NCBI GenBank assembly: GCA_963585895.1
Contig: OY757911.1
Location: 56,234,809-56,298,808, forward strand
Reading direction: 5' to 3'
DNA length: 64,000 nt
DNA from: Sepioteuthis lessoniana
Taxonomy: Eukaryota > Mollusca > Cephalopoda > Myopsida > Loliginidae
Under the pieces are notes generated by a model. The model had not been told where the DNA came from and searched no databases. It saw nothing but the letters and a program-made list of their open reading frames with translations. Position numbers and translations under genes: made by a program. Position 1 is the first letter of the stretch, and every line of letters begins with the position of its first letter. Positions 57,368-64,000 of the stretch are shown here, piece after piece.

Positions 57368-57965
57368 AAGAATTAATCTAGTTTTAATCATGATTTCAGA
57401 GCAAAATTCAAATGCTTCTATCTGAATTAGCTCCGAGACTATTCCTATGATTTGGCCAGATTTTCTGTATTGGCAGTATCTATTTGACAATGCCACATAA
57501 AAATATAAACACATCAAGAATTGATTCGTAACTCTCAGCTTTCCAGTCAATATCTATTAGTCATTCAATTGAGCATTAAATCAAAATGAGAAATTTGAAT
57601 TAAATATCCAAAATATCATATAAAAACTCGGAGCGGTGAACATCAACTTCAGTCGATAAGGATATCGAGATAATCCAACCTAAAATGATTGCTATTATTT
57701 CTATTAAATATGTACCTTGTGTAATCAAAATTTCCTTGGCTTTATGCATTTTTCCTGAACATGGCCTCCTACAATTCGCATATTTATCCCATTCGAAAAA
57801 TGAGAGCTACTGGTCCAGGGAACAAACTTTGAAGCTGAATCTTAAACATTTGACTGCCTCAAATAACTTAGTAAGTTCATTAAGAATATAATTTTCATTG
57901 TATAAGCTCCTGTTACAGATATTTTCCGAGAAGAATCTGATGACACTTAATGTAAGCGTTATTCA

Positions 57966-57968
<3 letters not shown>
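56984..57968. other. AT-rich stretch with (AT)n
   Basis: A (TA)n run at 57301-57364. The frame at 57685-57891 has no motif. No gene is supported. Confidence 0.5.
57301..57364. repeat. (TA)n microsatellite
   Basis: Perfect TA run of about 64 bases. Confidence 0.94.

Positions 57969-58013
<45 letters not shown>
57969..58013. repeat. (TA)n microsatellite
   Basis: Perfect TA run of about 44 bases, at the 3' end of the adjoining minus-strand SINE-like repeat. Confidence 0.92.
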
Positions 58014-58014
<1 letters not shown>

Positions 58015-58015
<1 letters not shown>

Positions 58016-58235
58016 GAGGTTTATATCTAATGATTTAAAGTCTCACTAGGTGTTCATTTCTGGTCTTGAGTCAAAAGTAAGTTAAGCAGCGGATGGGATA
58101 AGAAAGATATGCCTTTCACACGGAGATTAGTCGGAATCTGACCGTAATAATGTGCCAGGATTTCAGACCTGTTTACCACAATATCTCGTTCTATCTCTTT
58201 AACCATTATGCCACGAAAACTCCCACAAAAATAAC
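58015..58235 (-). repeat. tRNA-headed SINE-like repeat, family F
   Basis: On the minus strand TTCGTGGCATAATGGTTAAA (A-box) at about 58198-58217 and GGTCTGAAATCCTGG (B-box-like) at about 58157-58171. The body has no second copy in this window. Not a tRNA gene: the stems do not pair. Confidence 0.5.
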
Positions 58236-58705
58236 CATCTTAAAACGATATTCCGTATTTAATAAAAAAATAAATAAATATTCATCAGTGTTACTGCAGA
58301 AGTCCTGTAATTCATCGTGAGAAAAAAAAAAGGTTCATTTTATTGTTATTTGATAATAAAAAAAATTCCCTTCTAATTTTTAAAGAAAAAAAAAATCTAT
58401 GTGATTAATTTAAACACCGTGACATGATGTGAAATTGACAAAGTTTGAGAGAGAAAAATACATAGTGTATATGTGGTGTTAGTTTAGTTTCAACGCAACA
58501 ACTGCGAAGGTCTTTTGCAGGTAATATTCAACTCAATTCTTATAAGAATAATTTATTCTGCAAAAATTACGCTCTGAAAACTTATGCCGGAAAGCCAGCT
58601 TGATAAGAAAAACTTAATAACCATTAACGGTGCTGGTCATTTTCTTTTCATCATTCCCATCAAATCTAGGATCAACGACTTATAAGTTTTCTTCAGAAGG
58701 AAAAG
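58236..58705. other. AT-rich unassigned stretch
   Basis: Nothing recognised. Confidence 0.5.
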
Positions 58706-58892
58706 ATAACCCGATAACACACCAGACATTTTATACCTAAATCTAAATTACCAATCAAATTACCATACATATTTAATGTTATAATATTTTTTTATATTTC
58801 TTTTTGTTCTTGAAGTTCTATGTCTCATAGATTAACGCTATTGCAAATTATTTTGATATTCTGTTCGATAAACTTTCGAACGTAATATCCCT
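58706..58892 (+). repeat. Dispersed direct repeat, copy 1 (187 bp)
   Basis: From ATAACCCGATAACACACCAG through GTTCTATGTCTCATAGATTA to AATATCCCTAG, repeated in the same orientation at 59638-59820 with scattered differences. Confidence 0.85.
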
Positions 58893-59637
58893 AGCCTAAC
58901 ATATTAACTGTCTATTTGCTTTCTCTATCCCTCAGTATCTGTTTACGTAACACCAAAAATAAAAATTAAAATTAAAAAAAAACTGCTGACTGACAGGGTA
59001 CAACAGTAGTGTCAGATATAATTAAGTGCTTCTCCTTAATTAAAACAAATTTAATTTTAGAAATACACATACCTGAACAAAAAGCTCAAGTACTTCAGAT
59101 TTAGTTATCAACATCGTGTTATTATACATTCACAATTGTACCGTAATACCTTTGAACGATTATATATATATATATATATATACTCTTCGTAGGCCGAAGG
59201 AGTCCCATTTCGATATCGTAGTAAAAGAGTTTGATTTTCAATATCCCAATTACTTTCACTTACTGACTAATACCCTTGGGAAAGGTATCGACCCCCTTTA
59301 TTTCCCGTTGCCAAAGGTTAAATAGTACTATTACTGTTCTTCTACTAGGATAGTTGTATTATTAAATAAGTCACGTAGGTTAATAAGTTATCAAACTAAG
59401 AAACCAAAGCAAACCAAGTCTCTTTTCAAAAACATCTTTGCTGCTTCTTTATTTACTTCTTTCCATTTGCAAGTTGCCTCTTTCAACTCATCAGAAGTGG
59501 AGAATAGAAGTTCTCTATGTGCATCTTTATTGGTCCCAAACAGATGAAATTCTAAGGGTGGAGGGACAGGAATTTAGCCTAAGTGAGGAATGTTTGCCTA
59601 GATATGCAGATATGCTTCCTCATATCATTATATAGAA
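58893..59637. other. Spacer between direct repeats
   Basis: Contains a short (TA)n run at 59161-59181 and a SINE family B core. No coding motif. Confidence 0.5.
59207..59420 (+). repeat. SINE, family B fragment with shared tail
   Basis: The core AATACCCTTGGGAAAGGTAT at about 59270-59289 is followed by CGACCCCCTTTATTTCCC and a degenerate tail TAGGTTAATAAGTTATC...AAACCAAAGCAAACC at 59373-59420. The tRNA head is not recognisable. Confidence 0.55.
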
Positions 59638-59820
59638 ATAACCCGAGAACACACTAGACATTTTATACCTAAATATAAATTACTAACCAAATTACCGTAC
59701 ATATTTTAAGCTGTCATTTTTTATTTCTTTCTTTCCTTGAAGTTCTATGTCTCATAGATTAACGTTATTGCAACTCATTTTGATATTCTGTTCAATAAAC
59801 TTTTAAACGTGATATCCCTA
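59638..59820 (+). repeat. Dispersed direct repeat, copy 2 (183 bp)
   Basis: Second copy of 58706-58892. The two start and end at matching points about 930 bases apart. Confidence 0.85.
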
Positions 59821-59995
59821 CACTTATATATTGACAAATTCCACAACCAAACTAAACCTAACTTCATTTTTTGTTCTTTTGCTCTGAATTTCCTTGATGG
59901 GAGGGATGTGTCCCTCGTTCCTTATTTACCGTCTCTTTTTTTGTTCTTTTTGTTGTATATTGGCCTCCGACCCAGTCTGGCTGTGAAAATAGGAA

Positions 59996-60022
59996 ATGCA
60001 CCTGTGTAAATAACAGGTGCAT
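59996..60022. repeat. 10-bp perfect inverted repeat
   Basis: ATGCACCTGT, 7-base loop, ACAGGTGCAT. It lies at the left side of the GC-richer island that follows. Confidence 0.8.
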
Positions 60023-60375
60023 CCGGTCGAGGAATATCAGGATATTATGATCTTGACCGTGGAAAGGTTGAATGAATGTAAAATTGTGACGCCCACAAGA
60101 AGAAGGTGGACGTTGAACTATTATATAACTCAGTGCACAGGAAATTCAATCAGTTGGGGATCAGTCGAGTTGGAGAGAAGATGCTGGATTGAGGAACATG
60201 TCCCAGAGAGGCTGGGCCCTTAGGCCTCCGGTTGAGCAGCCCAGGAGAACAGGAAAGAAACGCGGTTATGGCCAATAGAGTGGGGATCAAAATGTTGCAG
60301 TTCTGTTCGGTCTCCAACTCCCTCTCACACACAACCCTTTCAATAAAGTGAGAGGTATATTTTGTCTAAAGGACT
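60023..60375 (+). other. Unidentified GC-richer island with AATAAA
   Basis: A compact block of balanced composition containing a 68-residue plus-strand frame (60017-60223) without recognised motif and a polyadenylation-like TTTCAATAAAGTGAG at about 60338-60352. The pattern could be a solo LTR or a terminal exon, but no second copy exists in the window and neither is proven. Confidence 0.3.
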
Positions 60376-62150
60376 GTGTCACTCGTCTTCATTGTGTCGT
60401 CGTTATGATTCTGCATGCATATGCATATGTGTTTGTATCGTTGTTCACGGCTATACAGCATTTTTCCATTATGCTTGCTTTCTGACACGCATTCTGATTT
60501 TACTGGCAGAGAGAGTAATGAATCTTTTTTCTTTCCTCCCTCCTAGTTTTTACTAAATTTGCTTCTTTCCACGTGGTTCGTTCTTTGTTTTTTTCTTGTG
60601 ATTATATTTAACATAGTCATTATAATAGTTCAAACATTTAATTGATATCGTTGCTTTTTATAAATGATGTCACTTAATTTCAACCCGATTAGATTCATTC
60701 GTTGTTTTGATTATTATTTCCCGTTTATTTTGTCTTTTATTCATATATTTTTATGTTCTTCTTTATATTCGTCTTATCTTTGTCGATTTTTCTTTCTGAA
60801 TTCACTTGTGCGATTCTCTCTGCAATTTTCTTATTTTCTGTTTCTTTTATAGATTTTGCAACATTTACAACGACGTATATTTCCATTTCATTAACAAATT
60901 CCCCAACTCTTTCTCTCCTATCTTACAGCATCCTTTTATGCAATATTCTTTTTTTTCTTTTTATTCCATATGCATTTTGTCTATTATTTATTCAATTATT
61001 AATTCAATACTTCTCAAATATCTCTTACTTTGAATTTTAAAATATTCTTTCATTACCACTTATGTTCGCTTTCTACTTCAAAAACCACTTTAACTCATCT
61101 ATGATAATTAAAACAATCAACAATCGAATAAGTCCAATATTTACAATATTTTTGTTTCGATTATATGGCACTCAGCTCTTAGAAAATTGAGGAGTTTTAC
61201 TTATTGCTATAAAATGAATAAATTGACATCGCTTTTATCAGGTGTTTTAAGAGTTTCTGAATGATCGTGAATGAAAACGAAAAAAATAAAATATACTGTT
61301 CTTAGATTAACTTAATTATATGTGCTTAGATAAAGTGTCACAAAGTGTTATAGACAATGTTTACAATACACCGATGGCATCCTCTACTGATAAGAACCTC
61401 TGAAAAGTTGAACCCTGAGGATAATACTAAACTTCATCCAGCAATGAGGCTCCAGTCCCTGAGCTCTGGTCCACTATGACTTGGAGTGGTATAACATACC
61501 AGGGTCCCATCAGTAAGCCAAATATATCCGTTTGAAAATTATTTGTATAAGCTCGGAATATTTGATACAATCTAAAAACGTGCAAATGAGTTCTATAATG
61601 AAAACATACTTGAAGTTTACTAAGAGTAATTATCAATTACTTGAAATACTATTATTGCTTGCAGATTATCGGTGTTAAAAAGGCTATGAGTCATATAACA
61701 GTGTGTAAATAACCCACTATTGATAAATAATATAATTTACGAAGAAACCATATAATTGTATATAAATTACTTGTATTTTATAGAGATATTAGATACTATA
61801 TGTATGTGTAAACAAATGGTACCTATAATGAAAAAAAATGTGATTAAAACAAATTATTGTGTTGGAACTTAGGAGCTATAAATATTCATGATGGAAAATA
61901 AAAATACATATGAAGAATAACCCATTATTAGCTGATAAAAAACAAACCAAATCATCTACTATAAAGATGTTTTTGCAATTTCAAGACAAGCTTTATTATT
62001 TGGTTTAGATTCAGAGTTTTCTGAGGTTCAATTTGGCAACGTAGGCATCGCTCTACTTTTAAGCCAGCAATATTCTTTTGAGCAAGCTTACTTTTTAATT
62101 TCGGAATTTCATTTCATTTAATTATGAAATATAAAATGGTGTAAAAAGTA
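60376..62150. other. AT-rich unassigned stretch
   Basis: Pyrimidine-rich, Phe/Ser/Leu frames at about 60660-61040 reflect composition. No gene or repeat is recognised. Confidence 0.5.
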
Positions 62151-62390
62151 AGTTGGCGACCGTAGTCAAGGGTAACCCGAAGGCTCACTTTTCGATAGCT
62201 ACGACACCAAGGTGTAGGGGAGGGCGTTACTCCTTTCCTTGGATTGCTTCACTTTACCCTTGATCCGTACCTTAAAATGCTGAGTGTTAAGCAAGGCAGC
62301 ATCAAGTACCATTTTTTAAAGTCTTTGGTATGACTCGACCTGGCATGGAACACCGGTTTCCCGGGCCATTGGCGAACACATTAACCATTC
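62151..62390 (-). repeat. tRNA-derived SINE, family A, copy 5, with intact head
   Basis: On the minus strand the head GAATGGTTAATGTGTTCGCC (A-box) and ACCGGTGTTCCATGCC (B-box position) precede the common body, which ends GGTCGCCAACTT at about 62151. The clearest copy of the family head. Confidence 0.8.
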
Positions 62391-63819
62391 TACAAATGTC
62401 CATAGTGGACGACTAGTAAACTTGTTGGATTTCCGTAGTAACAACGGCTAATTAAGATTATTGTTTCTCATTATGAAGAAGTGAAAGATTATAGTGAGAA
62501 TTAGTTATCTTCGTTATATCGAGATTTTGGATGTTTAAAAATGGTATTCTGACAGAATGGCTACTCCAAATAACGTTCTTTCAGTTTCAAATTCGACTGT
62601 AAAAGGCTTATTCCCAAACCTAGAGAATTCTAAGAATAACGCTTTAAAAAAGGAGCTCATTCTTATTGGGTTAAAATCTAATAATAATTTAAGAAATAAA
62701 TACGTATACGTAATTACTAAACCTCTTCATCACGGTTAGAATGTGAAGCAACCCTATATATTTAGAGAAATAATGTTAGTTTGAATTCAGGATTTTTAAT
62801 CTCCTACACTGTCTAAGCAAAGATAAAACGTCGAGTGAGTCTTACCCCTTACCTATAGCGCACAATAGACTGATTCAAGGCAGTAGCCCGAAGCTAAACA
62901 CAAATAGAATTTGAATATGTGTCCCCGATTCTATTTCCTGCGATCCTGCCTTATGATATATACATATACGTGTCTAATATTTGATGGGTGTTTCATCAAA
63001 CTATGTCGTCTCTTTATTCATGTTTTCCCAATATTTTTATCTCTCCCAAAAATTGTTGATTTTTACTTCATCTTTTTTTAAATAGATATATATAAAAAAA
63101 TTATTGACTTTAATAAAAAAGGGAAAAAAAAAGAAATTGTATACACAGTATTTACTAAAGTTAAAAAATCACGATTGAATGTGTCATTTAACAATCATAG
63201 AAAAATCTTATGATTAATTTCGGTAATATATCAATGTTTGTTTCGATAATACACAAATCTGTGAAAAAATAAATCAGTAAATGACGTCGTTTGTTACTTC
63301 TCAATGCGAAGGTTTCTGCGCTTTTTAATGACATTATCTGTACTTTCTAAAACATTAATATGACAGAAAAAAATAACTGGAATTTTAAAAAAATATCTCG
63401 CTAGAACTATAAATAATGAATAATTCTGAAGTGATCCTTCAAATCACTGGAGCCATTGATACTGAATTTATTCCTCACATTACGTACTGACATAATGTCT
63501 TACCAAAGTTAGCTTAGCTGAAAAAAATGGTGATATACTGGTCTTTTTATGTGGAATTTGACATGTAAATATGCTAATAAGAGTTATATTTTTACTCGTA
63601 CAAAATGACGAAATCATACTAATAACCAACCTAACCCGACACATGAAAATATGTGCATTTGTATATAAAGCAGATTAATCAATCCTGCCATTTGGATAGA
63701 GTATTACTTAATGTGTGTTTTGAAGACATGATTCAGATCAGATTTCTTGCTTACAGCTATAGCAGGTTTGGTAAAACATTACATTCAATCACATATTCAC
63801 ATATTGCATTTCGAACGAA
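62391..63819. other. AT-rich unassigned stretch
   Basis: The frame at 62557-62739 has no recognised motif. No gene or repeat is supported. Confidence 0.5.
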
Positions 63820-64000
63820 CAGAGCACTCTGGATTCAGGTAAGGCAAAAATGTAAACAAACGAAAGCTACTACAAAATGGCATATAATTCCCGAATGAAC
63901 GTTGTTCGTATGCTGGCTGAGCGGTATTATTCTAAGTCTAACATAAAATTGGGCGGGTTTCGATCCCAGCTTCAAGTGTTCTACGTTTCTATCCACACAG
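63820..64000 (+). repeat. tRNA-headed SINE, family C, copy 2 (cut by window end)
   Basis: Shares with 54035-54245 the leader GCACTCTGG...AAAAATGTAAACAAA, the A-box region GGCTGAGCGGT at about 63914-63924, and GCGGGTTTCGATCCCAGC (B-box) at about 63953-63970. It continues past the window. Confidence 0.6.

Overview
This window looks like repeat-dominated intergenic or intronic DNA from an animal, most likely a coleoid cephalopod (octopus-like). The base composition is AT-rich and there are dozens of (TA)n, (TG)n and (ATT)n microsatellites. tRNA-headed SINE families are scattered through the window. The mobile-element proteins (RTE, RLE-type LINE, Penelope GIY-YIG, D,D34D mariner, P/THAP9-like) read like those that fill octopus genomes. 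I found no ordinary host gene, no rRNA, no functional tRNA and no CRISPR. The species call is an inference from element families, not from a marker gene.

Layout. 0-6 kb: SINEs and a 5'-truncated RTE LINE on the minus strand (3831-5525). 7-11 kb: a mariner (7414-8718), a plus-strand SINE and a composite repeat with an internal minisatellite. 13-17.5 kb: an RLE-LINE tail, then a rearranged Penelope cluster with an inverted piece and a direct repeat. 20-25 kb: the C-terminus of a LINE on the minus strand, split by a complete but coding-less LTR retrotransposon (20708-24771). 26-29 kb: two RTE tails, a SINE and an RLE-LINE piece. 30.7-34.4 kb: a second, younger LTR element of the same kind. 35.6-38.9 kb: Tc1, a Tc1 fragment, an RTE fragment and a second composite repeat. 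40-43 kb: a SINE with target duplications and a decayed P-type transposase that was itself hit by a SINE. 45-47.7 kb: two near-perfect inverted repeats and RLE-LINE copies. 52-53.4 kb: a second mariner. 54-64 kb: SINEs, an RLE-LINE endonuclease region, a dispersed direct repeat and an unidentified island.

How the parts relate. The LINE at 20459-20707 ends in a 3' tail (20293-20350). Recognisable versions of that tail end several elements with unrelated heads, including the composite repeats at 10 and 38 kb. This fits non-autonomous elements borrowing a LINE tail. The two LTR elements share a primer-binding site, a polypurine-tract position and ATAT target duplications, but have no recognisable gag or pol. 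They must be mobilised in trans, if at all. All coding sequences listed are transposon remnants carrying stops or frameshifts, so they are typed as pseudogenes or mobile elements. The best candidates for something undescribed are the coding-less LTR pair, the composite minisatellite element with its LINE-derived tail, and the long hairpins at 44.9 and 45.7 kb.
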